From contig CAJXNL010000019.1 in assembly GCA_913057195.1 (NCBI GenBank), positions 1 to 39,862 on the forward strand: a DNA stretch of 39,862 nucleotides. The letters are read 5' to 3'. Under the pieces are notes generated by a model. That model saw only the letters and a list, made by a program, of their open reading frames with translations. It was not told where the DNA came from and did not search any database. The number at the start of each line of letters is the position of its first letter. The first letter of the stretch is position 1. Position numbers and translations under genes: made by a program. This document shows, piece by piece, positions 1 to 10,545 of the stretch. Source of the stretch: an uncultured Wenzhouxiangella sp. (GTDB lineage: Bacteria; Pseudomonadota; Gammaproteobacteria; Xanthomonadales; Wenzhouxiangellaceae).

Positions 1-34
1 AGTGATGCCAATATCACGATTTATGAGGTGGATC

Positions 35-595
35 ATGAGCAGTGAGGCGATCAAGCAGGCATTTCGAGTACTGATCGCAGTCGTGCTTTCTGCTTTGTTA
101 GCCAGATATTCAGGGGCAAATTGCGATGGGGTTGAAGTGATTTCACAACAATCAGTCACTTTCGGTGAGGTTTATGTCAGCTCTAAGACTGAGGGATTTT
201 TACAGGTTGATCCTCTTATGGGCTATCTGAGCTCCGACAGCGCCACAGCTCACAGCGATAGTTATACTTCTGGCAAACTCCTTATTACAGGCTCTCCAGG
301 CGCAAAACTGGCTCTAGAGTTCCAATTTGAACCCATCGATTATGAGCAGCATAAACACGTCCAACTTGTTGAGCTCATAGTGAGGCATTCCGATAACGAA
401 GAGAAATTCGGAAATAAAGGAGGTAGGTTTATTTTCAGGTTACCGAATCGGGCTAACTCTAAGGGCTTAGCAACAGCTTCCATTGATATTGGTGCTGTCA
501 TTCGGTATCAATCTCTACGTAGATCTCAGACGGCTGATTTTAAGGTTTTTGTGGAGTGTTCGCAGTCGTTGCACGACAAAAAATCGAAAACATAA
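35..595 (+). CDS. Secreted DUF4402-like hypothetical protein
   Basis: Encodes about 186 residues. The frame is open back to position 2, but the ATG at 35 is preceded by a GAGGTG ribosome site and starts a normal signal peptide: a short charged start, then the hydrophobic stretch VLIAVVLSALLA. The mature part has the DUF4402 pattern: VTFGEV near the start, a G-x-L-x-V-D-P strand, then LLITGSPGAKLALEF, which matches the family core of the FTVTG-pGa-tyt type. DUF4402 proteins are small exported beta-rich proteins of unknown role, sometimes found with pilus or surface systems. No such partners are visible here, and the gene could belong to a cluster left of the window. It looks richer in A and T than the genes after 860. 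The family call is by eye; function unknown. Confidence 0.6.
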   Translation: MSSEAIKQAFRVLIAVVLSALLARYSGANCDGVEVISQQSVTFGEVYVSSKTEGFLQVDPLMGYLSSDSATAHSDSYTSGKLLITGSPGAKLALEFQFEPIDYEQHKHVQLVELIVRHSDNEEKFGNKGGRFIFRLPNRANSKGLATASIDIGAVIRYQSLRRSQTADFKVFVECSQSLHDKKSKT

Positions 596-880
596 GATAG
601 CTGGATGCTTTTTGCACTGATTCGGGAGACCTGTTCTTTTGCAGCTATTAAGTGTCGTAATCCAAACAATTTCTATTTTGGTTCACTATGTTTCTGAAGG
701 ATGGTTCTCAAATATACTCGGTACTGAAGGCGCACAGTGTCATGGTTTATGATGAGTTAGCCACTTGAGCATGGGCTTCTGTCCTCTGGACAGCACTTAT
801 GGCTGAGTGCGTGTATCCCATGAAGCCAAAACGCGCGTGCCAAAGTCGAGTGCTCAAAGTTATTGGGTAAGGATGATCTC

Positions 881-1762
881 ATGGAAAGTACAATCGTCTC
901 GGCAGTGATCTTGCCCTTATCGCTTTTTGCCGTGATGGCTGGGATTGGCTTGAGCCTGACACTTACAGATTTTGCCAATGTCATCAAATACCCAAGAACC
1001 GTGATTGTTGGTCTATGTGGCCAGTTGATCTTGCTTCCCCTCATCGCCGTGGCCATGATCTGGCTGATCCCATTTTCCACACCTCTCATAGCCGCTGGAT
1101 TTTTAATCATTGCACTGGCACCCGGTGGCGCGACCTCGAATTTGTTCACCTTTCTTGCCAAAGGCGAAGTGGCAGCCAGCATCTCTTTAACAGCGGTGAT
1201 CAGTCTCATCACGCCCTTTACCATTCCCATCCTGGCCTCTTGGTTTTTAAATGTGATTGAACCTGGTCAGATCCAAATCCCCATCGGCCAGACCATTGTT
1301 CAACTGGTGGCCATCACCTTTGTGCCTGTGACTCTGGGCATGGTGATTCGCCGCTTTGCCGAACGCGTGGCCCATCAGATGCAAACGCCTGTCCAGATCT
1401 TTAGTCTCGTGACCTTGTTTTTGATCATCATCGCACTGATGGTGGAGAACTGGACCGTGTTTATCGGTAATTTCGCCATGATGGCTCCTTGGGTGACTTT
1501 GCTGGTGATCATCGCCTTTGCCGGTGGCTATGCACTCGCCCGTATTGCCGGTGTTACCGAGGCAGGACAACGGACTTTGAGCTTCGAGATTGGTCTCCAA
1601 AACGGCACCGCCGCACTGTTGGTGACTGCGACCATTTTAAAAATTCCAGAGACCACCATCGCGCCGATGTTCTATTCCATCTTGATGTTTGTCTTCGCCG
1701 GACTGGCGTTGCTGATATTTAAGCGGATGGGCACCCCCGCAACCCGTGAGGCCACCGAATAA
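881..1762 (+). CDS. Bile acid:sodium symporter (BASS) family transporter
   Basis: A 293-residue, almost wholly hydrophobic inner-membrane protein with about nine or ten predicted helices. The family signature lies around residues 70-95: LAPGGATSNLFTFLAKG, the conserved glycine-rich crossover found in BASS proteins, followed by SISLTAVISLITPFTIP. Known members carry organic anions (bile acids, pantoate, pyruvate, other carboxylates) with Na+; the substrate here cannot be read from sequence. The frame can be extended upstream to a TTG at 863, but the ATG at 881 has AAGGA (869-873) at a 7-base spacing and is preferred. The 285 bases before it (596-880) show no convincing gene. The gene appears monocistronic, with nei following 148 bases later. 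Confidence 0.88.
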   Translation: MESTIVSAVILPLSLFAVMAGIGLSLTLTDFANVIKYPRTVIVGLCGQLILLPLIAVAMIWLIPFSTPLIAAGFLIIALAPGGATSNLFTFLAKGEVAASISLTAVISLITPFTIPILASWFLNVIEPGQIQIPIGQTIVQLVAITFVPVTLGMVIRRFAERVAHQMQTPVQIFSLVTLFLIIIALMVENWTVFIGNFAMMAPWVTLLVIIAFAGGYALARIAGVTEAGQRTLSFEIGLQNGTAALLVTATILKIPETTIAPMFYSILMFVFAGLALLIFKRMGTPATREATE

Positions 1763-1773
1763 TTGGTGAGGGA

Positions 1774-1795
1774 GGGTGAGGCCTAGCCTTCACCC
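1774..1795 (+). terminator. Possible weak terminator hairpin after the BASS gene
   Basis: GGGTGAGGC (1774-1782) can pair with GCCTTCACCC (1786-1795) with one bulged base and a CTA loop. No T-run follows, so this is at best a weak or factor-dependent stop. Confidence 0.3.
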
Positions 1796-1910
1796 AGACG
1801 GTTGCACAATACCCCACACGCGCTGGTATCCCTTTTTTATGGCCAGCGATTGAGCCCAAACGAACCGACACTGCTCGAGTGTGAGTGGTTGCGATGAGGT
1901 GTTTTGTCAC

Positions 1911-2732
1911 ATGCCAGAAGGACCCGAGATTCGACGCGCCGCCGATCAAATTGAGCGAGTGCTCAAGGGACAGGTTGCTCAAGCTGTTCAATTCGGGCTG
2001 CCTCCACTGAAGCAATACGAAAAATCGCTCACGGGTCAAAGCGTGTTGGGCATCGAAACTCGAGGCAAGGCCATGCTGACCCATTTCGACCATGGCCTGA
2101 CGATCTACTCTCACAACCAGCTCTATGGCGTGTGGCGAGTTGTCAAACGAGGAAAGTTGCCCAACACTCGTCGCCAGTTGAGGCTGGCCATCCACACCCC
2201 CCAACACAGCGCCTTGCTCTACAGCGCCTCCGACATCAGTGTCTGGTCGACATCTCAACTGGATCAGCACCCCTTCTTGGCCAGAATTGGCCCGGACATC
2301 TTAAAGCCCGACCTCACATGGCGGGCGGTGGCTGAGCGGTTGGCAAGCCAAAGGTTTTGTCGCCGTGCGCTAAGCTCGGTGTATCTCGATCAGGCCTTTT
2401 TGGCCGGGCTGGGCAACTACCTTCGATCAGAGATTCTTTTTATTGCCGGCGCACACCCCGCGAAAAAAGCCCAAGACTTGACCCGCGGTGAGCTTGGGAA
2501 GCTTGCACGGACCACGCTTGATGTCGCTCACAGAAGCTATCGACTCGGGGGCGTCACTGTGTCTGAGCGTCAATACAAAGCGCTCAGGAAACAGGGCCTG
2601 ACCCACGGCAAGGCCCGGTTTTTCGTTTTTGCTCGGGCCAGTCAGCGCTGTCGGGTGTGCAAGGCCAAGATTCAGCGCGAGTCAGCCAACGCCAGAAGAA
2701 TCTACATCTGTCCGGGCTGCCAGCCCATCTGA
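1911..2732 (+). CDS. nei: Endonuclease VIII (Nei), DNA glycosylase/AP lyase
   Basis: A 273-residue bifunctional glycosylase/AP lyase that removes oxidised pyrimidines in base-excision repair. The start is fixed by chemistry: after Met removal the family needs Pro1 as nucleophile and Glu2, and the sequence begins MPEGPEIRRAAD, so the longer frame from 1881 is rejected. The conserved beta-hairpin lysine is K53 (ETRGKAMLTHF). LYSHNQLYGVWRVV and LDQAFLAGLGNYLRSEIL match E. coli Nei closely, more so than Fpg/MutM. The C-terminus carries the zinc finger with CRVC and CPGC pairs. The last 51 bases overlap, in antisense, the 3' end of the convergent methyltransferase gene. It is slightly longer than E. 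coli Nei. Confidence 0.95.
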   Translation: MPEGPEIRRAADQIERVLKGQVAQAVQFGLPPLKQYEKSLTGQSVLGIETRGKAMLTHFDHGLTIYSHNQLYGVWRVVKRGKLPNTRRQLRLAIHTPQHSALLYSASDISVWSTSQLDQHPFLARIGPDILKPDLTWRAVAERLASQRFCRRALSSVYLDQAFLAGLGNYLRSEILFIAGAHPAKKAQDLTRGELGKLARTTLDVAHRSYRLGGVTVSERQYKALRKQGLTHGKARFFVFARASQRCRVCKAKIQRESANARRIYICPGCQPI

Positions 2733-4109
2733 GGCGGCGCGCTGGGCAAACACCAAATAACCCTCCACCGGCTCACCGCCGTTGTAGCGAATGACCGCCG
2801 GCTCGAAAGCCAATTGATCAAACCGCGGCGCCAGAATGCGCTCTAAATACGCCTTTGAATGGAGATATCGGCCCGTGGTGGGATCGGCGGTGTAGCTTTC
2901 ACCGCCGCAAAGCTCCACCGAGAAGGCCAGCCACCCGCCCTGATTGAGATGATCATGCGCCGATTGCACGATGTCATCAATCTCGCCGCAATAGATGAAG
3001 ACGTCTCCTGCGGTGATCGCATCCCAGCGGGCTGGGTTGTCATTGAGAAAGTCACGAATATCGCGCTGATGCAGCGATTGATAGACGCCTTTTTGTTTGG
3101 CCTCCTCGAGCATTTTTTCTGAGATGTCCACGCCGTCGATGGCGGCAACCAATGACCTTAACTGCTCACCAATCAGGCCCGTGCCACACCCCAAATCCAA
3201 AACCGACGCTTGATGCGGTGAGTCGAGTCGATCCAGCAGCGCCTTCGAAAGCACCACCGGCACGTCATACTTTAGGCCTTCCACCAAGTGTTTTTCAAAG
3301 TGGCCTGCATACCCATCAAAGAGCTGTTGGATGTAGGCACCGTTGGGCCTGGCGGGCTTTTCGGCATACGTCAAAGACAAAAAGTGGCTGGTGGTTGGGC
3401 ATCTTGGGTTCAAGGCATGGGCTTTTTCCAAGACTGGGCGGGCTTCATCAATGCGTCCAAAGCGCATCAAAAAAAGTCCCAGCCTCGACTGGGTTTGAGG
3501 GTGCTCAGGATTAAAATGCACCGCCTTTCGGTATAGGGCCTCAGCGGCGACAGGATTGCCCTCTTTGGAAAAAGCGTGGGCATCATCCAAAAGGCTTCCG
3601 ATCGGGCTCCAGCGGGTGGAGTCATCGCCTTTGCCTTGTTTTTCCAGCGCCTCGTTGAGGTGATGTTTCAACAGCGCATGATCGGGGTGTTGGATCAGCC
3701 CTTCGCGAAAAACGTTTTCGGCCTCGTCGTATCGCTCAGCGGCCATCAAGGCCAACCCCCAAGCATTCCACGCTGAGATTTTCTCCGGCGCGGCTTGGAC
3801 CGCTTGTGCGCCGGTTTCAATGGCGCGGTCGTGTTGATCCAGGCCGCGGTATGCGATCGCCAGGTTCGCCAAGAGGGCTGGCGATAAAGCGGCATGTGTT
3901 TGGTGTCTCTCCAGACACGCCATGGCCGCTGCAAAATTTTGTTTGTGCAACAACAGCCCGCTGTGGTTGAGTGCCAGTTGCTCATTGGCAGGCGCATCAT
4001 CAAACAGCGCTTGAGTGATGGCCAGCGCGGCGTCTTGGTCGCCACGGGCCCATAGGGTCATGGCGTGTTGGAGCGACTGGGCCAGGTTGTTTTTGCGGGT
4101 TGTACTCAT
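2682..4109 (-). CDS. TPR-repeat SAM-dependent methyltransferase
   Basis: About 475 residues. The N-terminal half is a run of tetratricopeptide repeats (e.g. AIAYRGLDQHDRAIETGAQAV, AEALYRKAVHFNPEHPQTQSR). The C-terminal part is a class I methyltransferase: SAM-binding motif VLDLGCGTGLIGEQL near residue 300, followed by the acidic ribose contact IDGVDIS. It resembles the predicted TPR-containing methyltransferases of gammaproteobacteria, whose substrate is unknown; the repeats suggest a protein or glycan partner. The frame stays open to 4319, but the upstream part is rich in Trp and Pro and lies over another short gene, so I place the start at MSTTRKNN (4109). ATGs at 4145 and 4160 remain possible, and no start has a good ribosome site. 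The tail overlaps nei in antisense. Confidence 0.8.
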   Translation of the reverse strand: MSTTRKNNLAQSLQHAMTLWARGDQDAALAITQALFDDAPANEQLALNHSGLLLHKQNFAAAMACLERHQTHAALSPALLANLAIAYRGLDQHDRAIETGAQAVQAAPEKISAWNAWGLALMAAERYDEAENVFREGLIQHPDHALLKHHLNEALEKQGKGDDSTRWSPIGSLLDDAHAFSKEGNPVAAEALYRKAVHFNPEHPQTQSRLGLFLMRFGRIDEARPVLEKAHALNPRCPTTSHFLSLTYAEKPARPNGAYIQQLFDGYAGHFEKHLVEGLKYDVPVVLSKALLDRLDSPHQASVLDLGCGTGLIGEQLRSLVAAIDGVDISEKMLEEAKQKGVYQSLHQRDIRDFLNDNPARWDAITAGDVFIYCGEIDDIVQSAHDHLNQGGWLAFSVELCGGESYTADPTTGRYLHSKAYLERILAPRFDQLAFEPAVIRYNGGEPVEGYLVFAQRAASDGLAARTDVDSSGVG

Positions 4110-4230
4110 TGCGGTTGACTTGGGCCGATGTGGATGAGGTTCCATTGTAAGTATACCCATCCCGCCTTGGGTCAGTCTCCCGGCGGGCGGGGCTGCGACC
4201 CTTGGGTCGGATGAGGGGGCAAAAGGCCCG

Positions 4231-4386
4231 TTAGGGGATGAGAAGCAAGGCCAAGCCCACAAGGGCCAATACAAACAAAAGGGCCAAACAGCCCAGACCC
4301 GTTCGAACCACATCGCCAAACGAATCGCCCCCGGCCAATGCGCCGATGATGATCACAATGACCAGGAGGGTCACAAGTTCCACCAT
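4231..4386 (-). CDS. Small hydrophobic membrane protein (51 aa)
   Basis: A short frame whose 51-residue product has two membrane-spanning segments: residues about 3-18 (LVTLLVIVIIIGALAG) and about 32-51 (GCLALLFVLALVGLALLLIP). The loop between them is GDSFGDVVRTGL. The composition is clearly that of a membrane hairpin rather than random frame translation. GAAGG lies one base before the ATG, which is too close for normal initiation; the adjacent GTG at 4383 would be spaced slightly better. It lies between the cytochrome c peroxidase terminator and the TPR-methyltransferase on the same strand and could be co-transcribed with the latter. I do not recognise the family; function unknown. Confidence 0.5.
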   Translation of the reverse strand: MVELVTLLVIVIIIGALAGGDSFGDVVRTGLGCLALLFVLALVGLALLLIP

Positions 4387-4427
4387 GCCTTCAGTCTCAC
4401 TCACCGCTGCAGTCTTGAGTCTCTCAT

Positions 4428-4454
4428 AAAAAACGGGCGCCCAGTCGGCGCCCG
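4428..4454 (-). terminator. Rho-independent terminator of the cytochrome c peroxidase gene
   Basis: A perfect 8-bp GC stem, CGGGCGCC (4434-4441) with GGCGCCCG (4447-4454), and a 5-base loop. Read on the minus strand it is followed by six Ts (4433-4428). It lies about 30 bases past the stop of the peroxidase gene. Confidence 0.9.
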
Positions 4455-4486
4455 CCTCAAACCCAAGATCAAGTGTCGGTTGGGAT

Positions 4487-5572
4487 TCAACGCATGCTGG
4501 GCCGTTCGGTTTGCGCGGTCGAGGCCGGCAAGACCGGCAAGGTCAGCGCATCGGCTGGGATCTCGCCTTCCAGCGCCCCATAAAATGCCATCAAGGCATC
4601 CAAGTCTTGCTCGCTTAAGTCATTGCCGAGTTGGACGCGGGCCATGATTTGGGTGGCATCCCGAAGATCCCACACCGAGCCATCGTGAAAGTAGGGATAG
4701 GTGCGGGTGATGTTTCGAAGCGATGGGGCCTTAAACACGTACAAGTCTTCTTGTTTTTGCGTGACCGCAAACTTGCCCACATCCATCGGCATGGTCGATT
4801 GGTTGATGCCAATGTATTCACGCGTGGCCTCCCAGTAGGACTCCACCACGCCAAAACGCGCCTCAATTTGTCCACCCAAGGCAGGACCGGCGTGGCAGCC
4901 GACGCAGCCTTGATTGATGAACACATCCAAACCCGCCAATTCGGTTTCTGTGAGCGCATCCAAGTCGCCTTTGAGAAACTCATCAAATCGGTCAGGGGTG
5001 GTCAAGGTGCGCTCAAAAGCCCCAATCGCGTTGGCGATGTTGTCATAACTGAGGGCATCGGTGCTTTCTGGGAAAGCCGCTTTGAAACGCGCCACATACT
5101 CAGGCATCGAGGCAATGCGCGCCACCGCCACTTCCTCGGACGGCAAGGCCATCTCAATGGGATTGAGCACCGGCCCTTTGGCTTGCTCTTCGACATCAAC
5201 AGCGCGGCCATCCCAAAACTGAGTGGTGTGAAGCGCAGCATTCAGCACAGTCGGGGAGTTTCTCGGTCCCGCACTCCAGCGATGGCCCAGTGACGTGGGG
5301 AGATTGTCTACGCCATAGGTGGCCAAGTTATGGCATGTGTTGCAAGAAATCACGCCGCTTTCCGACAACCGCGGATCGTAGTAAAGCATTTTCCCCAGCG
5401 CCACCTTGGCATCGGTGATGGGGTTGTCCGCCTTGTCCACCTGTGCGGGCAACGGTGCGAACAACGCCTGGGCGGTTTGGTGTAAGCGCTGGGCGTTGTC
5501 ACTGGCGAGCGCATGCCCGCCGCCGGCGAGCAGTGCGGCCCCAAAAGAAAGGCTCAGTAATGAACGATACAT
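4487..5572 (-). CDS. Di-heme cytochrome c peroxidase
   Basis: A 361-residue periplasmic enzyme that reduces H2O2 to water using electrons from small c-type cytochromes or the quinone pool. A signal peptide (LLSLSFGAALLAGGGHALA) leads to two haem c sites: C77-N-T-C80-H81 (N-terminal haem) and C223-V-G-C226-H227 (C-terminal haem). Typical family blocks are present: LGKMLYYDPRLS, RNSPTVLNAALHTTQFWDGRA, FKAPSLRNITRTYPYFHDG. It is a little longer than classic CcpA because of a Pro/Thr-rich C-terminal tail. Transcription probably starts near 5645 under an FNR-type activator, since a perfect box is placed about 41 bases upstream. A terminator follows. Neighbouring cytochrome c4 and KatG fit a peroxide and respiration theme. 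Confidence 0.93.
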   Translation of the reverse strand: MYRSLLSLSFGAALLAGGGHALASDNAQRLHQTAQALFAPLPAQVDKADNPITDAKVALGKMLYYDPRLSESGVISCNTCHNLATYGVDNLPTSLGHRWSAGPRNSPTVLNAALHTTQFWDGRAVDVEEQAKGPVLNPIEMALPSEEVAVARIASMPEYVARFKAAFPESTDALSYDNIANAIGAFERTLTTPDRFDEFLKGDLDALTETELAGLDVFINQGCVGCHAGPALGGQIEARFGVVESYWEATREYIGINQSTMPMDVGKFAVTQKQEDLYVFKAPSLRNITRTYPYFHDGSVWDLRDATQIMARVQLGNDLSEQDLDALMAFYGALEGEIPADALTLPVLPASTAQTERPSMR

Positions 5573-5649
5573 CGTGGTATTGACTCCCTGATTCGAACGA
5601 AAATAACGTGGATTGGTCGTGTTTTTGGATCACTCCTCTTGTGACCCTT

Positions 5650-5657
5650 ATATTATT
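5650..5657 (-). promoter_or_regulatory. Likely -10 region of the cytochrome c peroxidase promoter
   Basis: On the minus strand this reads AATAATAT, within an AT-rich run, about 80 bases before the peroxidase start codon. A start site near 5645 would put the FNR box centre (5686.5) at about -41.5, the class II position. The exact hexamer is ambiguous. Confidence 0.45.
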
Positions 5658-5679
5658 AGATAAAACTGATGTAAGATCT

Positions 5680-5693
5680 TTGATTTAGATCAA
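5680..5693. promoter_or_regulatory. FNR/ANR-type operator between ccp and the DUF6746 gene
   Basis: TTGAT-TTAG-ATCAA exactly matches the FNR/ANR consensus TTGAT-N4-ATCAA. The dyad extends one base each side to TTTGAT/ATCAAA. It lies in the divergent space between the peroxidase gene (minus) and the DUF6746 gene (plus). Cytochrome c peroxidase genes are a classic FNR/ANR target under low oxygen. Spacing to the AT-rich -10 on the minus strand fits activation of the peroxidase gene; no good -10 is seen at the matching place on the plus strand. Confidence 0.8.
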
Positions 5694-5764
5694 ATGCCCG
5701 GGTCACCACACCCCGGTGAGCGGGGGCGGGCCCAAGATGCACGCTGAGGAGGCGTTGACAATTG

Positions 5765-6181
5765 ATGTTGAAATGGATGGCGATCGGATTGGGATGGGTG
5801 GCGCTGACCGGGCTGAGTGCCCCGAGCTGGGCCGACAGTGACCGAATTGAACATTTTGAAGGTGAACCCGCTCAGTCGCTTGAGGCCGCGCTCAGACACT
5901 GGCGCACTTACAACGAGCGGCTGGAAGCCCTAGTGAACGACGAGGCGATCACCGCTGAGACCAGCTTTGAGGTGCATCGGCTGACCTACACGCTGGAAAA
6001 TGCGCTTTCGCGCCTGGATCAGGAGCTCGATGTATTGCAGGCCACGCTTGAGCGGGTGCATCTGGCCTCCGAAGCCAACCGGACGGATGTGCTGCGTGAC
6101 CAAGGCCGCCAATACCTCGAACACAGCGCGCGGTTATTGGACGCCTCGCCTGCCTCCACGCCCCAGGCAGGCTCGCCATAG
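5765..6181 (+). CDS. Small periplasmic DUF6746-type protein
   Basis: About 138 residues with a signal peptide (MAIGLGWVALTGLSAPSWA). The mature protein is mostly helical and matches the DUF6746 pattern as I recall it: an early HFEG motif, then SLEAALRHWRTYNERLEAL, then VHRLTYTLENALSRLDQEL and LERVHLASE. Family function is unknown. GAGGAGG (5746-5752) is the ribosome site; it suits either a TTG at 5762 (9 bases) or the ATG at 5765 (12 bases), so the start may be one codon earlier. It is divergent from the cytochrome c peroxidase gene and upstream of katG. A link to redox or peroxide stress is inferred from position only. Confidence 0.72.
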   Translation: MLKWMAIGLGWVALTGLSAPSWADSDRIEHFEGEPAQSLEAALRHWRTYNERLEALVNDEAITAETSFEVHRLTYTLENALSRLDQELDVLQATLERVHLASEANRTDVLRDQGRQYLEHSARLLDASPASTPQAGSP

Positions 6182-6254
6182 CCCCTTGATATCAAAGCCA
6201 TTCGTGATATCGATGGAGTCGAGGGGTTGAGGTCTCTATACTAGTTTGTGTTGA

Positions 6255-8528
<2,274 letters not shown>

Positions 8529-8657
8529 ACATCACGCCAACCGGGGCGGATAAACTCTGAGCGCCAAGACGCCGTCGATCAGCGTCAGACCATCGAAGCG
8601 ACTTCACTCGCTGTCCGCGCGCCAAAATCAGAACACTGAATTGATGATGCAATGGGC

Positions 8658-10250
8658 TCAGTTTAAGGCGCCCATCGTTGGAGGCACAAAGCCGCCCGAG
8701 ACGTATTCAAAGCCGCTGGCAATTTCAATCAATACTGGCTCGCTGAACTTCGCGCCAAAGATTGATAAGCCGACGGGCATACCGTGAATTTGGCCCATCG
8801 GGACAGTGATGTTCGGATAGCCTGAAATCGCAGCCAGAGATGAACTTCCGCCAAGAGAGTTATCGCCATTGATGAGGTCGATGCTCCAGGCAGGTGGTGC
8901 TGTCGGTGCAATCAACGCGTCAAGACCGTGCTCACTGAGCAGTTTGTCAATGCCGGCTTCTCGAGCGGCGCTTTGCACACCTGTAAGCGCATTGACATAG
9001 CGGTCGTCACTCAACGGCCCTTTTTCTTGAGCCGACTCGAAGATTTTCTGCCCAAACCAGCGCATCTCTTGATCGGCATTGTTGCGGTTAAATTGAATGA
9101 TGTCGGCCAACGTCATTTTGGCAAGTTCAGGATCGGGCAGACTGGCCAGGTAGGCATTGAGGCCATGCTTAAACTCGTATAAAAGAACGTCATAAGCCTG
9201 ACCGAACATGTCATAAGATTCAGCGAAAAGGTTGTCTGATGTTTGCCATTCAATGTCGTCGATAACGTGTGCACCGTTGGCACGCATTGAATCAATGGCT
9301 TTTTCCAGAAGCTGGTCTGCACCGCTATGGAAACCTGCCGAGGAGCGCAGCACGCCAATCCGTTTTCCTCTTAAGCCGTCAGTTTTGACGTGTGTCGCCA
9401 GCGTGGCCGGTGACCATTCCGGGCGCTCCTTTGTGGCGGGATCTGCTTTATCTTGGCCGGCCATTGCACCGAGCATCACGGCCACATCATAGACGTTTCT
9501 GCCCATGGGTCCAGCAGTGTCTTGGCTGTGTGAGATAGGCACAATGTGAGTGCGACTGACCAGTCCCACGGTGGGCTTGATGCCAACGATGCCATTCGCC
9601 GAGGCTGGACACACGATCGAGCCATTGGTTTCAGTGCCAACCGCGAGGACCGTCATGTCTGCGGCCACGGCGACGCCTGAGCCCGAACTGGAGCCACACG
9701 GACTTCGACTGGGATCATATGGATTGCGTGTTTGACCACCTGTGGCACTCCAGCCACTTGATGAGCGTTCAGAGCGGAAATTGGCCCATTCGCTGAGATT
9801 GGCTTTCCCTAAGATGATCGCACCGGCCTCTCTGAGCTGAGTGATGACGGGCGCGTCTCGTCCGGTATGGTTATCCGACAGTGCCAGCGAGCCGGCCGTG
9901 GTTGGCTGATCGCGGGTCTCGACGTTGTCTTTAATCAACACTGGAATGCCGTGGAGTGGACCGACCCAGTTGCCTCTCGCAAGCTCTGCGTCAAGGAGGG
10001 CTGCCCGTGCGCGGGCAGAGGGATCAATGGCAATCACCGCCTTGAGCTGGGGGTTGAAAAGCTCGATTTGAGTGATGTGGCGCTCCACCAGCTCCACAGC
10101 ACTGAGAGAGCCCTCGCGCATCGCTTCGTGCAGTTCAAGCACTCCCGCCCAGTCGGTGTGTGCTTTTTCGGTGGCCGCAGTGACAGAGTGCACCAGCAAG
10201 ACGGTAAGCGCAGTGATGATCAGAGACATTCGACGATGGATGTGGGGCAT
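8658..10250 (-). CDS. Exported amidase-signature family hydrolase
   Basis: A 530-residue serine amidase with a signal peptide ([18 protein letters not shown]), so probably periplasmic. The Ser-cisSer-Lys triad is visible: K107 ([18 protein letters not shown]), cis-Ser near S187 ([15 protein letters not shown]) and nucleophile S211 ([13 protein letters not shown]). The family hydrolyses amide bonds of many kinds, including peptide amides and aryl amides; the substrate here is unknown. The length fits the subgroup with a lid region after the signature. GAGGTG 5 bases before the ATG supports the start at 10250. It is divergent from a large TonB-dependent receptor, suggesting an uptake-and-hydrolysis pair for an amide or peptide, which is inference. 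Confidence 0.9.
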   Translation of the reverse strand: MPHIHRRMSLIITALTVLLVHSVTAATEKAHTDWAGVLELHEAMREGSLSAVELVERHITQIELFNPQLKAVIAIDPSARARAALLDAELARGNWVGPLHGIPVLIKDNVETRDQPTTAGSLALSDNHTGRDAPVITQLREAGAIILGKANLSEWANFRSERSSSGWSATGGQTRNPYDPSRSPCGSSSGSGVAVAADMTVLAVGTETNGSIVCPASANGIVGIKPTVGLVSRTHIVPISHSQDTAGPMGRNVYDVAVMLGAMAGQDKADPATKERPEWSPATLATHVKTDGLRGKRIGVLRSSAGFHSGADQLLEKAIDSMRANGAHVIDDIEWQTSDNLFAESYDMFGQAYDVLLYEFKHGLNAYLASLPDPELAKMTLADIIQFNRNNADQEMRWFGQKIFESAQEKGPLSDDRYVNALTGVQSAAREAGIDKLLSEHGLDALIAPTAPPAWSIDLINGDNSLGGSSSLAAISGYPNITVPMGQIHGMPVGLSIFGAKFSEPVLIEIASGFEYVSGGFVPPTMGALN

Positions 10251-10545
10251 GTTTCACCTCATATCTTTTTGAGATCCAACCCGCTCAACCCAAGTGAACG
10301 GGAGCGTTTGATCATCATGCAGCACGCCAGTCGTGATTACAACGCGGACTGGGATGGTCAGGACCCCGATGGTTTCAATTGATATTAAAAAACGCATTTT
10401 CTGACCAAAAGTTGTCATGACAGTCTTGTTATTCCGTAAATATTTTGTTAAACCTACGCAAACGGTGCTGCTAAACCAACCTATAAACGCCCAAAGTGCT
10501 TCGTCTGCATCGTGAAGGGTGGAAATTGCAAAAAGGACAAGGCCA

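Noticed and set aside
4110-4319. 70-residue N-terminal extension of the TPR-methyltransferase
   Set aside because: Trp/Pro-rich and overlapping a better-looking small membrane protein in another frame; the TPR domain starts after 4109.
6186-6195. TTGATATCAA upstream of katG as a second FNR box
   Set aside because: The half-sites abut with no 4-base spacer, so it is only a 10-base palindrome and does not match FNR.
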